Below, in pieces: positions 8,636 through 18,188 of a stretch of DNA of 64,000 bases. The stretch's first letter is position 1. Each line of letters starts with the position of its first letter. This DNA is from Flavobacterium sp. KMS (GTDB taxonomy: Bacteria; Bacteroidota; Bacteroidia; Flavobacteriales; Flavobacteriaceae), in the NCBI RefSeq assembly GCF_000813005.1, contig NZ_JSYP01000001.1:248001-312000 (forward strand). Direction: 5' to 3'. Both the position numbers and the translations under genes were made by a program. The notes below the pieces were generated by a model that did no database searches, was not told the origin of the DNA, and saw only the letters and a program-made list of their open reading frames with translations.

Positions 8636-9463
8636 ATGAACACAAAGAAAATTTTAATACTTGGTGCAACAGGAAAAACAGGTCGCAGAGTAGTCGAAAG
8701 ATTAAAAAAGATAACTAACGTAAAAACTCGCTTGGGTTCACGAAATGAAAAAATTCCCTTCGATTGGGAAAATCCTGAATCATGGGCGGCAGTTATTAAA
8801 GACATCGATTCAGTTTATATTACTTTTCAACCAGATTTAGCCATTCCCTCAGCTGAAGATACAATCAGGAGATTTACCAAATTTGCAGTACAAAATGGCG
8901 TACAAAAAATGGTTTTATTATCTGGCAGAGGCGAAAAAGAAGCTCAAATTTGTGAAGAAATTGTAAAAGCGACTGCCAAACATTGGACAATTGTAAGAGC
9001 AAGTTGGTTTAATCAAAACTTTAGCGAGAGTTTCTTTCTAGAACCTATTCTTTCAGGAGTTGTAGCCTTACCCAGAGCCGAAGCACTAGAACCATTTACA
9101 GATGCAGATGACATTGCCGATGTAGTGGTCGAATCACTTTTGTATGATATTCACAACGGACAAACCTATGAGCTTACAGGTCCGCAACTACTAACATTTA
9201 AGCAGGCTGTCGCTGAAATTGCCAAAGCAACAAATAGAGACATTACTTTTGAAGCTTTGACTTTAGAACAATACAACCAAATGTTACAAGAATATCAATT
9301 ACCCGAAGATTATATTTGGTTAGTAAACTATCTCTTTGAGCAAGTACTCGACGGAAGAAATTCAAGTGTCACCAATGATATTGAAAAAATCCTTGGCAGA
9401 AAACCAAAAGATTTTACTACATACGCACAGTTAACATCCAAAACTGGTGTTTGGAATACATAA
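8636..9463 (+). CDS. NmrA-like NAD(P)-binding oxidoreductase (atypical SDR)
   Basis: A 275-residue Rossmann-fold protein starting with ILILGATGKTGRRVVERL, the GxxGxxG dinucleotide-binding motif of NmrA/atypical SDR proteins (residues 10-16). The middle has VLLSGRGEKEAQ and ASWFNQNFSESF, typical of the NmrA-like group related to NAD(P)H azoreductases. There is no YxxxK catalytic pair, as is normal for this group, so it may be a redox sensor or a quinone/electrophile reductase. It directly follows the MocR-type regulator and its putative operator. A small role in detoxification is a guess from related gene pairs only. Confidence 0.8.
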   Translation: MNTKKILILGATGKTGRRVVERLKKITNVKTRLGSRNEKIPFDWENPESWAAVIKDIDSVYITFQPDLAIPSAEDTIRRFTKFAVQNGVQKMVLLSGRGEKEAQICEEIVKATAKHWTIVRASWFNQNFSESFFLEPILSGVVALPRAEALEPFTDADDIADVVVESLLYDIHNGQTYELTGPQLLTFKQAVAEIAKATNRDITFEALTLEQYNQMLQEYQLPEDYIWLVNYLFEQVLDGRNSSVTNDIEKILGRKPKDFTTYAQLTSKTGVWNT

Positions 9464-9807
9464 GAATTTAATAAATACATCTATTTCCAGAAGAATAAAC
9501 AGATGAAAACCCAATCTAAAAGATAATCCAAAGTGATACCGTCTGGACATAACTACAAGAAGTAAACACGAATTGACACGAATTAGTTTGTGGAATTAAT
9601 TTCACAAACTAAATTATTCATTAAAATTTGTGCAAATTCGTGCAATTCGTGTTCAAAATTTATTTATAATATTTCCGTCCACACAATAGTCTAAAACTAT
9701 CTTTTTTTTATTTAATTCAAAAAAATCATGATCTAATTACAAAAAGAGCAGCGTCTTTTTCAATCATTATTTTTATTAAATTTACGTATCTTTTATAATC
9801 AACTTAC
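9464..9807. other. 344-bp intergenic region with inverted repeat
   Basis: No coding potential is seen. The region holds a compound inverted repeat (9566-9652). Close to the fdhD start there is the weak -7-like word TATCTTTT (about 9787-9794). Confidence 0.5.
9566..9652. repeat. Compound inverted repeat built on ACACGAATT
   Basis: ACACGAATTGACACGAATT (9566-9584) pairs with AATTCGTGCAATTCGTGT (9635-9652) apart from one extra base. An inner hairpin AGTTTGTG / CACAAACT (9585-9592 and 9603-9610) lies between. It resembles the dispersed ACAAATT/AATTCGTG-type repeats frequent between flavobacterial genes; a related fragment begins near 49420. Confidence 0.55.
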
Positions 9808-10689
9808 ATGGAAATGAATAATTTGGAATTAGTTTCCGTTAAGGAGATACTAATTAGAAAGGTCAATGGTTTTAAAAGTTCATCAGTATCAGACATTCTT
9901 TCTGTAGAAGAACCTTTGGAAATAAGAATACTATACGGAGCAGAAAATCAAAGAATACAAAAAAACATTTCTGTGACCATGCGAACTCCTGGTAACGATC
10001 CGGAACTTGCTCTAGGTTTTCTATTCACCGAAGGAATTATTTCATCCTTCGAGGTTGTAAAAGACGTTAGCCATTTACAAACAGAATGCAAATTGCAAAA
10101 GAAAAATAGTATTCAGGTAGAATTTAAAGAAGATTTCATCCCAAATCTAATGCAATCAGATCGGAATTTTTATACAACATCTAGTTGTGGAGTTTGCGGA
10201 AAAAGCTCTATTGAATCTATAAAAACAGTTAGTTCTTTTAGCGCTATAGACAAACCAAAGCTAAATCTTTCTGTAGATGTATTATATCAATTACCTCAAA
10301 AATTAAAAACAGCCCAAAGTGATTTTGCTGCAACTGGAGGTATTCATGCATCAGGTCTTTTTTCTATTGATGGAGACCTCATCTGTTTACAAGAAGATGT
10401 AGGAAGGCATAATGCTTTAGATAAATTAATCGGTAGTGCATTAGTTGCAAACTTATTGCCATTAAACAACCATATTTTACTTCTTAGCGGAAGAGCCAGT
10501 TTTGAATTAATTCAAAAAGCAGCTATGGCAGGTATATCCATTGTTATTGCAATTGGCGCTCCATCAAGTCTTGCAGTAGAATTAGCCAAAGAATTCAATA
10601 TTACGCTTCTGGGATTTCTTAAAGAAGATAGATTTAATATATACAATACTTGTGACAAGGTATCAATACAAGGTTCTCATAATAATTAA
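9808..10689 (+). CDS. fdhD: Formate dehydrogenase accessory sulfurtransferase FdhD
   Basis: FdhD passes sulfur from the cysteine desulfurase to the molybdenum cofactor, which formate dehydrogenase-like enzymes need for activity. The 293-residue protein has the loop TTSSCGVCGKSSI with the sulfur-carrying pair Cys127/Cys130, the preceding MRTPGNDPELALGFLFTEG segment, and the C-terminal LLSGRASFELIQKAAMAGI region, all hallmarks of the family. It starts at the first of two nearby Met codons (residues 1 and 3). Its stop is 11 bp before a molybdopterin oxidoreductase gene of the FdhF/YdeP type, its probable client, so the two form an operon. Confidence 0.95.
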   Translation: MEMNNLELVSVKEILIRKVNGFKSSSVSDILSVEEPLEIRILYGAENQRIQKNISVTMRTPGNDPELALGFLFTEGIISSFEVVKDVSHLQTECKLQKKNSIQVEFKEDFIPNLMQSDRNFYTTSSCGVCGKSSIESIKTVSSFSAIDKPKLNLSVDVLYQLPQKLKTAQSDFAATGGIHASGLFSIDGDLICLQEDVGRHNALDKLIGSALVANLLPLNNHILLLSGRASFELIQKAAMAGISIVIAIGAPSSLAVELAKEFNITLLGFLKEDRFNIYNTCDKVSIQGSHNN

Positions 10690-10700
10690 ATGCAGCAGCC

Positions 10701-13055
10701 ATGAAAGAAGATCAAGACGATAAAAATAAAAAAGTACCAGACGCTGAAAATCCGTATAGACTTTTAGACCTAAAACTAACAAAAGTAGAAGATTGGGCGG
10801 CAGGTGTTCCTGCTGTTATAGCAGCTTTTAGCGATCTTATCGAAGAAAAAACTCTCGTAAGAGGAACAAAAGCACTATTTAAGATGAATCAGGTTGGAGG
10901 TTTTGACTGTCCTAGTTGTGCATGGCCTGATCCTGACGATGAGCGATCTCCATTAGGCGAATACTGCGAAAATGGAGCTAAAGCATTAGCCGAAGAAGCT
11001 ACAACCAAAAAAGTTGCAGCTGACTTTTTTAAGGAAAATTCAGTTTATGATCTTGCTAAATTAGACGATTATCAAATTGGTAAAATGGGACGATTGACTG
11101 ATCCTATGTATCTACCTAAAAATGGCACACATTACCAGCCTATAAGTTGGGATAATGCCTTCCTAAAAATAGCCGAACATCTTAACGCATTAGAATCTCC
11201 AGATCAGGCAGCTTTTTATACCTCAGGGAGAACAAGTAATGAAACCTCTTTTCTTTACCAACTTTTTGCAAAAGAATACGGTACCAATAATATGCCGGAT
11301 TGTTCGAATATGTGCCACGAAACATCTGGATCTGCATTAAGACCAACCATAGGAATTGGAAAAGGGACAGTTACTTTAGATGATTTTTATGATACTGATG
11401 TCATTGTAATTATCGGACAAAATCCGGGAACCAATGCGCCAAGGATGATGAGTGCCTTATCAAAAGGTAAAAAGAACGGAGCAAAAATTATTGCAATCAA
11501 TCCTTTGCCAGAAGCTGGATTAATGGGATTTAGAAATCCGCAGGAAATTAGCGGAATTCTTAGCAATGGCGTCAAACTAGCTGATCTTTTTTTGCCAGTA
11601 AAAATAAATGGAGATATGGCTTTGCTAAAAGCTATTGAAATTATATTAATTGAATTTGAAAAGAAAAACCCTAGGAAAGTTTTTGATTATGATTTCATCA
11701 AAGAAAAAACGACAGGATATGATGCGTTCCTTAAACAATTTGATGATTACAATCTAGATGATCTTGCTATACTTTCTGGTGTTTCTAAAGAAGTAATTTA
11801 TGAAGCTGCTGAAATTTTAGCATTCAAAAAACGAATTATTGTTTGTTGGGGAATGGGGCTTACACAACAACCCAACGGCGTAGATATGATTAGAGAAATC
11901 CTCAACATCCTGTTACTTAAAGGAAGTATTGGTAAACCCAGTGCTGGTGTTTGTCCTGTACGTGGACATAGTAATGTTCAAGGGAATAGAACCATGATGA
12001 TTGATGAAAAGCCTACTGATGAACAACTAGATCGCTTACAGGCATTTTACGGATTCAATCCTCCTCGTAAACACGGATATGATGTTGTTAGAGCTATCAA
12101 AGCAATGCATGAAGAAAAAGTAAAATTACTTTTTTGTATGGGCGGTAATTTTTTATCGGCAACACCAGATACAACTTACACTGCCAATGCTATAAGAAAA
12201 CTTAATTTAACAGTTTGTGTATCTACAAAACTTAATCGTACTCATCTTATTCATGGGCAAGAAGCCATCATATTACCTACCCTGTCCCGAAGTGATATTG
12301 ATATGGTTAATGGTGAAATACAATTTATAACTACCGAAAACTCTATGGGTGTAGTACAATCCTCAAAAGGAATGCTTAAACCAGTATCTGATAATCTAAT
12401 TAACGAAACCCAAATTGTCTGCAAAATGGCCATGGCAACATTAGGAAACAAATCGGTTATTAACTGGCAGCAATATCATGATAGTTATGATGCTGTGAGA
12501 GATGATATCGAAAAATGCATTCCGGGTTTTGAAGATTATAATGTAAGAGTTCGAGAAAAAGGAGGTTTTTATTTGCCTAATGCTGCACGTGATGGACAAT
12601 TTATTACTAAAGAATTTGGAGATCGCGCACCATTTACATTAACTGCTGTACCAAAGAATGTACTTGCTTCCGATGAATATATGATGGCAACAACCCGCAC
12701 GCACGACCAGTTTAACACAACAATCTACGGTCTTGACGATCGTTATCGCGGTATAAAAAACGAACGTCGGGTAATATTCATGAATCAAATTGATATTGAA
12801 CAAGCTGGACTAAAAGCGGGTGATAAAGTCGATTTGTTTAACTATGATGATAATATCGAGAGAATTGCACCTTTATTTATCATTGTTTCTTATCAAATAC
12901 CTCAAAAAAATACGGTTACCTATTTCCCTGAAACCAACGTTTTAGTTTCCGTTAATAATGTTGTAAAAGACAGTAATATGCCAGCATCAAAATATGTAAA
13001 AATTAAAATAAAAAAACATGACCCAAAAATTTACGAGAGAATAAATCAATTGTAA
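10701..13055 (+). CDS. FdhF/YdeP family molybdopterin oxidoreductase
   Basis: A 784-residue molybdenum enzyme of the formate dehydrogenase alpha-subunit group, closest in layout to E. coli YdeP. Visible: a short N-terminal Cys motif FDCPSCAWPDPDD near residue 73 in place of the usual four-Cys iron-sulfur site; the cofactor domain with PDCSNMCHETSG, where Cys205 aligns with the molybdenum-ligand Cys/SeCys of formate dehydrogenase H; CPVRGHSNVQGNRTM near 418; and a C-terminal molybdopterin-dinucleotide-binding domain (TTRTHDQFNTTIYG). No twin-arginine signal is present, so it is likely cytoplasmic. It pairs with fdhD just upstream. The true substrate of YdeP-like enzymes is not established. Confidence 0.9.
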   Translation: MKEDQDDKNKKVPDAENPYRLLDLKLTKVEDWAAGVPAVIAAFSDLIEEKTLVRGTKALFKMNQVGGFDCPSCAWPDPDDERSPLGEYCENGAKALAEEATTKKVAADFFKENSVYDLAKLDDYQIGKMGRLTDPMYLPKNGTHYQPISWDNAFLKIAEHLNALESPDQAAFYTSGRTSNETSFLYQLFAKEYGTNNMPDCSNMCHETSGSALRPTIGIGKGTVTLDDFYDTDVIVIIGQNPGTNAPRMMSALSKGKKNGAKIIAINPLPEAGLMGFRNPQEISGILSNGVKLADLFLPVKINGDMALLKAIEIILIEFEKKNPRKVFDYDFIKEKTTGYDAFLKQFDDYNLDDLAILSGVSKEVIYEAAEILAFKKRIIVCWGMGLTQQPNGVDMIREILNILLLKGSIGKPSAGVCPVRGHSNVQGNRTMMIDEKPTDEQLDRLQAFYGFNPPRKHGYDVVRAIKAMHEEKVKLLFCMGGNFLSATPDTTYTANAIRKLNLTVCVSTKLNRTHLIHGQEAIILPTLSRSDIDMVNGEIQFITTENSMGVVQSSKGMLKPVSDNLINETQIVCKMAMATLGNKSVINWQQYHDSYDAVRDDIEKCIPGFEDYNVRVREKGGFYLPNAARDGQFITKEFGDRAPFTLTAVPKNVLASDEYMMATTRTHDQFNTTIYGLDDRYRGIKNERRVIFMNQIDIEQAGLKAGDKVDLFNYDDNIERIAPLFIIVSYQIPQKNTVTYFPETNVLVSVNNVVKDSNMPASKYVKIKIKKHDPKIYERINQL

Positions 13056-13078
13056 TTGATGAGGTTTAATGATAAAAC

Positions 13079-14017
13079 TTAAGAATCCGCAGAATATTGG
13101 TCTAATAAATCTAAGGTTGGTACAAAAAATAATGTTCCCGTTTCTGCTGTACTAAAATCCAATATTCTATCATAATTTCCTGGCGGATTACCGATGAACA
13201 TATTTTCCAGCATTTTTCTGGTAGTGCTAAATTTACTAGCATAAGAAATAAAATATGTCCCAACTTCTCCTTTAGAAGGATTTCCAAAAGGCATATTATC
13301 TCGTACAATTTTAAGTTCATTACCCTCTTCATCTGTAATAGCAGTAAGAGCGCTATGAGAGTTTGTAGGTTTTACATCGTCTGCCATTTCAATATCATTC
13401 ATTTTAGATCTGCCGATTACTTTCTCCTGATCTTCTGTTGATAAATTTTCCCAATTTTTCATGTTATGGAAATATTTCTGAACAAATAAATAACTCCCTC
13501 CTTTATAAGCAGAATCCTCATCGCCTACTACTGCAAAAAATTGCCTTTCGTCTCCTATCGGATTTTCTGTACCATCAACAAAACCAATAATAGAACGACC
13601 ATCCCAATACCTGAATCCATGAACTTCTTCCTGACACTCTGCCACAGATTCTAAAACATTTGTAATAGCTATAGCCATATCAAAACAAATAGCCACATTT
13701 TGAGCCCTTAAATGAAAATGGAAATCTCCTCCAGTAGCTTTTGCTGTATGCTTATCTCCTATGATAGGCTCAAAATTAACCAATTCCTTTGGCAAAGGTG
13801 TTGGTAAACCAAGCCTTATCCATGCATCATGCCCCACACCCATTACGCAACTACTTCGTCCATTTGGAATTCTTATCGTATAAGAATTATTTAAATTACT
13901 AACCAATGAACAAAGTTTCTCAAATGCAGGCTTAATATCTGCCTGATCTTTAAAACTCCAAACCATGAAAATAGTGTTATTGTTTGGGTAATCAGTAACA
14001 TTTTGCGATTGATCCAT
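13079..14017 (-). CDS. Dyp-type haem peroxidase
   Basis: A 312-residue dye-decolorizing peroxidase. The signature GFVDGTENP is present (Asp148 of the GxxDG motif is the distal acid), with His221 in KPTNSHSALTA as the expected proximal haem ligand and an arginine in KIVRDNMPFG as the distal partner. The C-terminal FFVPTLDLLDQY ends the ferredoxin-like fold normally. No signal peptide is present, so the enzyme is cytoplasmic or encapsulated; no encapsulin gene is visible nearby. The gene converges on the molybdopterin oxidoreductase gene with 23 bp between stops. Physiological substrate unknown; peroxide defence is likely. Confidence 0.93.
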   Translation of the reverse strand: MDQSQNVTDYPNNNTIFMVWSFKDQADIKPAFEKLCSLVSNLNNSYTIRIPNGRSSCVMGVGHDAWIRLGLPTPLPKELVNFEPIIGDKHTAKATGGDFHFHLRAQNVAICFDMAIAITNVLESVAECQEEVHGFRYWDGRSIIGFVDGTENPIGDERQFFAVVGDEDSAYKGGSYLFVQKYFHNMKNWENLSTEDQEKVIGRSKMNDIEMADDVKPTNSHSALTAITDEEGNELKIVRDNMPFGNPSKGEVGTYFISYASKFSTTRKMLENMFIGNPPGNYDRILDFSTAETGTLFFVPTLDLLDQYSADS

Positions 14018-14406
14018 ATTAATATTTATACGTTATATACTATTTAGCTTTTTTCAAACAAGTGATACAAATTAATAATTCGACTGTATCAACAAGATAT
14101 AAAGTTATGAAATTAATAAACAAAAAATTCCACTAGTAATTTTATAGATGACTAAACTAAAAAGTTGACTCAACATATAATCAGATGGAAATAAAACACC
14201 AAAATCATCTAAAAACAGAAAAGATATTAAGTCAGGGAATTACTAAAATTTTAACAAAAAAGATAGTGCAAAAGCCCCTTTTTTTGTTTGCTTCAAAAAG
14301 CTATCTTTGCACCGTCGTTTTTGACTCCTATTTAAAATTAGAGACTCAATTAGAGACCTCATAATTTTAGCAAACATAAAAGCTTGACATAAAGCACTAG
14401 AACACC
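14018..14406. other. 389-bp divergent intergenic region with promoter for the ABC-F gene
   Basis: The region separates the Dyp peroxidase and ABC-F genes. It holds the -7 element TATCTTTG (14302-14309) and an 8-bp inverted repeat AAAGATAG/CTATCTTT around it. A minus-strand open frame at 14243-14443 is judged not to be a gene: its sequence is Cys/Ser/Leu-rich with no familiar pattern and it overlaps the ABC-F start. Confidence 0.5.
14302..14309 (+). promoter_or_regulatory. -7 promoter element of the ABC-F gene
   Basis: TATCTTTG matches TAnnTTTG exactly and is followed by GCAC near the expected transcription start, giving an untranslated leader of about 90 nt. The -33 element is less clear: TTTG occurs 15 bp upstream, shorter than the usual 17-23. 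Confidence 0.5.
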
Positions 14407-16269
14407 ATGAATTACTTATCTGTAGAAAATATATCCAAGTCATTTGGCGAAAGAACCTTATTTGACAACATTTCTTTTGGAATCAATAAGGATCAAAAAA
14501 TTGCTTTCATTGCCAAAAACGGCTCTGGAAAAACAACTATCATGAGTATTATCAATGGTTTAGAAGAACCAGATACAGGTCAGGTAGTTTTAAGGAAAGG
14601 AATCAGAATGGCTTTTCTTTCGCAAAACAATAATTTGCAAGAAGAGCTTACTATCGAAGAAAGCATATTTGCTTCGGATAATGAAACCCTAAAAGTTATT
14701 GAAGCTTACGAAAAAGCATTAGAAAATCCAGAGGATGAAGAAGCATATCAAAAAGCTTTTGACGGAATGGATCAACATAATGCTTGGGATTTCGAAACGC
14801 AATACAAACAAATTCTCTTTAAACTAAAACTAGAGAACTTTAAACTTAAAGTAAAAAGTCTTTCTGGAGGTCAGAAAAAACGTTTATCATTAGCCATTAT
14901 TCTTATCAATCGTCCTGATTTATTAATTCTGGATGAGCCTACCAATCACTTAGATCTAGAAATGATCGAATGGTTAGAGAGTTATTTTGCCAAAGAAAAC
15001 ATTACCTTATTTATGGTAACGCACGACCGTTTCTTCCTAGAGCGTGTTTGTAATGAAATCATAGAACTAGACAACGGAAAATTATACCAATACAAAGGAA
15101 ATTATTCTTATTACTTAGAGAAAAAAGAAGAGCGAATTGCTTCTGAAAACTCAAGTGTAGATAAAGCCCAAAACTTATTTGTAAAAGAATTAGAATGGAT
15201 GCGTCGCCAGCCAAAAGCGAGAACGACAAAATCTAAATCTCGTCAGGATGACTTTTATGTAATTAAAGAAAAAGCACAAAGCCGTCGTCGCGAAAATAAA
15301 GTCGAGCTTGAAATTAATATGGAACGTATGGGAAGCAAGATCATCGAGCTTCACAAAATTTCTAAAAAATTCAAGGATCACGTTATTTTAGATAATTTCA
15401 GTTTCGATTTCCAACGTGGAGAACGTATCGGAATTATTGGTAAAAACGGAACTGGAAAATCGACTTTCCTTAATTTATTGACAGGAACACTTCCGTTAGA
15501 TTCTGGAAAAGTTGTTGTTGGAGAAACAATTAAGATTGGATATTATACGCAAAGCGGAATCAACCCAAAACCAGGACAACGTGTTATCGATGTTATTAAG
15601 GAATACGGAGAATACATTCCGTTGATGAAAGGTAAGATTATTTCGGCATCACAATTATTAGAGCGTTTCCTTTTTGATGCAAAAAAACAATATGATTTTG
15701 TAGACAGATTAAGTGGTGGAGAATTAAAACGTTTGTATTTATGTACCGTTTTAATTCAGAATCCTAACTTCCTTATTCTGGATGAGCCTACAAACGATTT
15801 GGATATCGTAACATTAAACGTTCTTGAAAGTTTCCTTTTGGATTATCCTGGATGTTTATTAGTAGTTTCTCACGATAGATACTTTATGGATAAAATTGTG
15901 GATCACTTATTCATTTTTAGAGGACAAGGTGTTGTTGAGGATTTCCCAGGAAACTACTCCGATTTTAGAGCGTATGAAGATAGTGCCGATGTAGCTCAAA
16001 AAGAAGAAAACAAAGCCGATAAGAAAGATTGGAAACAAAACAATCCTACTGGAAACCTAACTTTTAATGAGCAAAAGGAATATCAAAAACTAGAAAGAGA
16101 AATTAAAGACTTAGAGATAGATAAAACTAAAATTGAGCAATTATTCTCTGACGGAAAAGTAGCTGACGCTGATATTGAGAAAAAAGCTAATGAGTTGCAA
16201 AACATCATTAATAAAATAGATCAAAAAGAAGAACGCTGGTTTGAACTTTCTGCTAAGATTGAAGGGTAA
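14407..16269 (+). CDS. ABC-F family ATPase, Uup-like
   Basis: A soluble 620-residue protein with two ABC ATPase domains and no membrane helices. Domain 1 has Walker A AKNGSGKTT (about residues 36-44), signature LSGGQKKRLSLA and Walker B LLILDEPTNHLD. Domain 2 has Walker A GKNGTGKST and signature LSGGELKRLYL with Walker B FLILDEPTNDLD. The linker between them is basic and Arg-rich (RRQPKARTTKSKSRQ), and the last 70 residues form a charged coiled coil (YQKLEREIKDLEIDK) as in Uup. ABC-F proteins act on ribosomes; Uup is linked to ribosome assembly and stalling relief. The lone gene is followed by a clear terminator. Confidence 0.93.
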   Translation: MNYLSVENISKSFGERTLFDNISFGINKDQKIAFIAKNGSGKTTIMSIINGLEEPDTGQVVLRKGIRMAFLSQNNNLQEELTIEESIFASDNETLKVIEAYEKALENPEDEEAYQKAFDGMDQHNAWDFETQYKQILFKLKLENFKLKVKSLSGGQKKRLSLAIILINRPDLLILDEPTNHLDLEMIEWLESYFAKENITLFMVTHDRFFLERVCNEIIELDNGKLYQYKGNYSYYLEKKEERIASENSSVDKAQNLFVKELEWMRRQPKARTTKSKSRQDDFYVIKEKAQSRRRENKVELEINMERMGSKIIELHKISKKFKDHVILDNFSFDFQRGERIGIIGKNGTGKSTFLNLLTGTLPLDSGKVVVGETIKIGYYTQSGINPKPGQRVIDVIKEYGEYIPLMKGKIISASQLLERFLFDAKKQYDFVDRLSGGELKRLYLCTVLIQNPNFLILDEPTNDLDIVTLNVLESFLLDYPGCLLVVSHDRYFMDKIVDHLFIFRGQGVVEDFPGNYSDFRAYEDSADVAQKEENKADKKDWKQNNPTGNLTFNEQKEYQKLEREIKDLEIDKTKIEQLFSDGKVADADIEKKANELQNIINKIDQKEERWFELSAKIEG

Positions 16270-16314
16270 TTCCCTTAACCCCGAAGGGGAATAAAGCAAG
16301 ATTTTATATTATAC

Positions 16315-16366
16315 AACCTCAATATTTTTTAGTAAAAAAAACTAAAAATGTTGAGGTTCTTTTTTT
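16315..16366 (+). terminator. Intrinsic terminator of the ABC-F gene
   Basis: Stem AACCTCAATATTTTTTAGT / ACTAAAAATGTTGAGGTT (one mismatch) followed by CTTTTTTT, 45 bp after the stop. Confidence 0.85.
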
Positions 16367-16515
16367 GGCTCAAAGCCAATAGAAATTAACAAGAAATAAT
16401 GCTAAAAAACAAAAGTCGTTTTTAATTATTTACAATAGTAAATTCCTATTTTAGCAAAAGTAAAAACAAAATACCAATGCCTTAAACAAGGATTAACAAC
16501 ACTTTATAATATAAA

Positions 16516-17520
16516 ATGGAATCAAAAAATAAGATTTTAAAATTAACCATAATTATAGGTTTTGCGTTAGCAGTGATTGTTCTTTTATTTTTTTTAATCA
16601 AAAGTGATTCGCCTAAAAAAACTATCTCAAATACAACACAACCAAATACTCCCAAAGAAATAAGTACAACTCCTGAAGAAATACCAGAAACAGAATTAAA
16701 TATCTTTTTTCAAGACTTCATAAAAGCATTTAATAGCAATAAAGAAAAAGAGATAAATAAGTTCATTGATAAAAAAGATGGTCTAGTCGAATTTCTTTAT
16801 GACGGACCATATCCTATAATAATTTTTACCACTAAAATGGATTACATAGAATGGTTTGAATCTAAAATCCATACAAACATTTCTTCTGAAAAATTCCCAA
16901 CATATTTAGGAGACACCCAATTTGAAAAAACAGGCTTTTTTTATGAAAAATATGTAAACAAGTTCAAGCTTTCCGATTTTGACAATGGTTATGTAAACCT
17001 TTCGGATAGCGTTTTTAAGTCTCATCATGCTTTGGAAGATAAATGCAATTACAGAGCATTAGCTATGGATGTAGAGGGAAAACGAATTTATAATTTTTAT
17101 TTTGCAATTACAAAAGAGAAGAAAAAGCTAGTAGGATTGTCTTATGATTACACAGATGACGTTGCCTATAGTGACCCTAAAACAGCTTTCATCCCTTTTG
17201 ATTCCAAAAAAGATATCGAAAACTACATTGCAGAACATCAGAAATTCTGTGATTCCCAAAATGAGTCCTATTTGGATTTTAGTAAAAAAGAATTTACCTA
17301 CTGGGACTTTAAAGATAAACCCTTCGTATTTAAAAATTATGAAATTGGAGACATAGAAATACAATCTAAAAAATTAAAAACACGAAAAATCATATTCCTT
17401 AATGCAGTTGCAAATGAAGAATATGATAATGATTTTACGATGACATTGTCTAACAAAGGTACATTCATAGTTCTGCCTATGGGAGCTAGACCATATTATG
17501 AATACATTATTTGTAAATAA
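16516..17520 (+). CDS. Membrane-anchored protein of unknown function
   Basis: A 334-residue protein I do not recognise. A single hydrophobic segment near residues 8-28 (LTIIIGFALAVIVLLFFLI) anchors it, followed by a Thr/Pro/Glu-rich linker (about 30-60) and a globular region rich in aromatic and charged residues from about 62 to the end, presumably in the periplasm. The linker plus single anchor is like that of many flavobacterial envelope proteins. There is no lipobox and no enzymatic motif that I can see. It is followed after 59 bp by an FKBP-type isomerase lipoprotein gene on the same strand, so both may be envelope genes expressed together, though a promoter-like TATCTTTA lies between them. 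Confidence 0.7.
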   Translation: MESKNKILKLTIIIGFALAVIVLLFFLIKSDSPKKTISNTTQPNTPKEISTTPEEIPETELNIFFQDFIKAFNSNKEKEINKFIDKKDGLVEFLYDGPYPIIIFTTKMDYIEWFESKIHTNISSEKFPTYLGDTQFEKTGFFYEKYVNKFKLSDFDNGYVNLSDSVFKSHHALEDKCNYRALAMDVEGKRIYNFYFAITKEKKKLVGLSYDYTDDVAYSDPKTAFIPFDSKKDIENYIAEHQKFCDSQNESYLDFSKKEFTYWDFKDKPFVFKNYEIGDIEIQSKKLKTRKIIFLNAVANEEYDNDFTMTLSNKGTFIVLPMGARPYYEYIICK

Positions 17521-17579
17521 GTCAAAAAAAATAAAACATCTAAATTTTGTTATCTTTACACCTTAAAAAAACACTATAC

Positions 17580-18050
17580 ATGAAACACCTTATACCTGCA
17601 TTATTAGCCTTAACACTTTTTATCTCTTGTGCTAAAAACAAAAAAACAGAAAATACTGATGTTGTAGTTGACAATGTTGCCAAAAATGAGCAGCAAATCA
17701 AAGATTATGTAGCTAAAAATAAATTGGATGCACATAGAACTGAATCTGGTTTGTATTATATAATTAACGAACCTGGAACTGGAGCACAGCCAACCCCAAC
17801 CTCTAATGTAACTGTAGCATATAAAGGCTCATTTATCGATGGAAAAGTATTTGACGAAAGTAGCGCTGGAATTTCTTTTGGCTTAGATCAAGTTATAAAA
17901 GGATGGACAGAAGGTATTCCTTATTTTAAAACTGGAGGCAGCGGTACACTTATTGTTCCTGCTCATTTAGGATACGGAGACAATGATTATAGTTCTATCC
18001 CAGGTGGTTCTGTACTTATTTTTGACATTAAATTAATTTCAATAAACTAA
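17580..18050 (+). CDS. FKBP-type peptidyl-prolyl cis-trans isomerase, lipoprotein
   Basis: A 156-residue envelope lipoprotein that should catalyse proline isomerisation during folding of exported proteins. I place the start at 17580 rather than at an earlier in-frame Met at 17547, because only this start gives a clean lipoprotein signal (LTLFISC, predicted lipidated Cys17). The FKBP domain spans about residues 55-156: VTVAYKGSFIDGKVFDES, then VIKGWTEGIPYFKTGG, VPAHLGYGD and the final SVLIFDIKLISI. The Asp and Trp of the active-site cup (Asp in GKVFDES, Trp in KGWTEG) are kept. Lipid-anchored FKBPs of this size are common in Flavobacteriaceae. Confidence 0.92.
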   Translation: MKHLIPALLALTLFISCAKNKKTENTDVVVDNVAKNEQQIKDYVAKNKLDAHRTESGLYYIINEPGTGAQPTPTSNVTVAYKGSFIDGKVFDESSAGISFGLDQVIKGWTEGIPYFKTGGSGTLIVPAHLGYGDNDYSSIPGGSVLIFDIKLISIN

Positions 18051-18120
18051 GTTACTGCTTCACTGTTTATTTATTAAACTCTGAAAAAAAATACTAAAAG
18101 CCTAGCTTTAATTAAATAAC

Positions 18121-18160
18121 AAAACCACAACAAAGATCTAATTCTGTTGTGGTTTTATTT
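18121..18160. terminator. Terminator hairpin 1 (flanks the GNAT gene)
   Basis: AAAACCACAACA / TGTTGTGGTTTT stem with a 12-nt loop, followed by ATTTTAT. It serves the FKBP gene. A very similar hairpin lies at 18671-18712 on the other side of the acetyltransferase gene. Confidence 0.75.
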
Positions 18161-18188
18161 TATAAAACAACTATTCTAAAAACATAAA

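Noticed and set aside
14243..14443. Minus-strand ORF of 66 codons
   Set aside because: It overlaps the ABC-F promoter and start and has no protein-like pattern.
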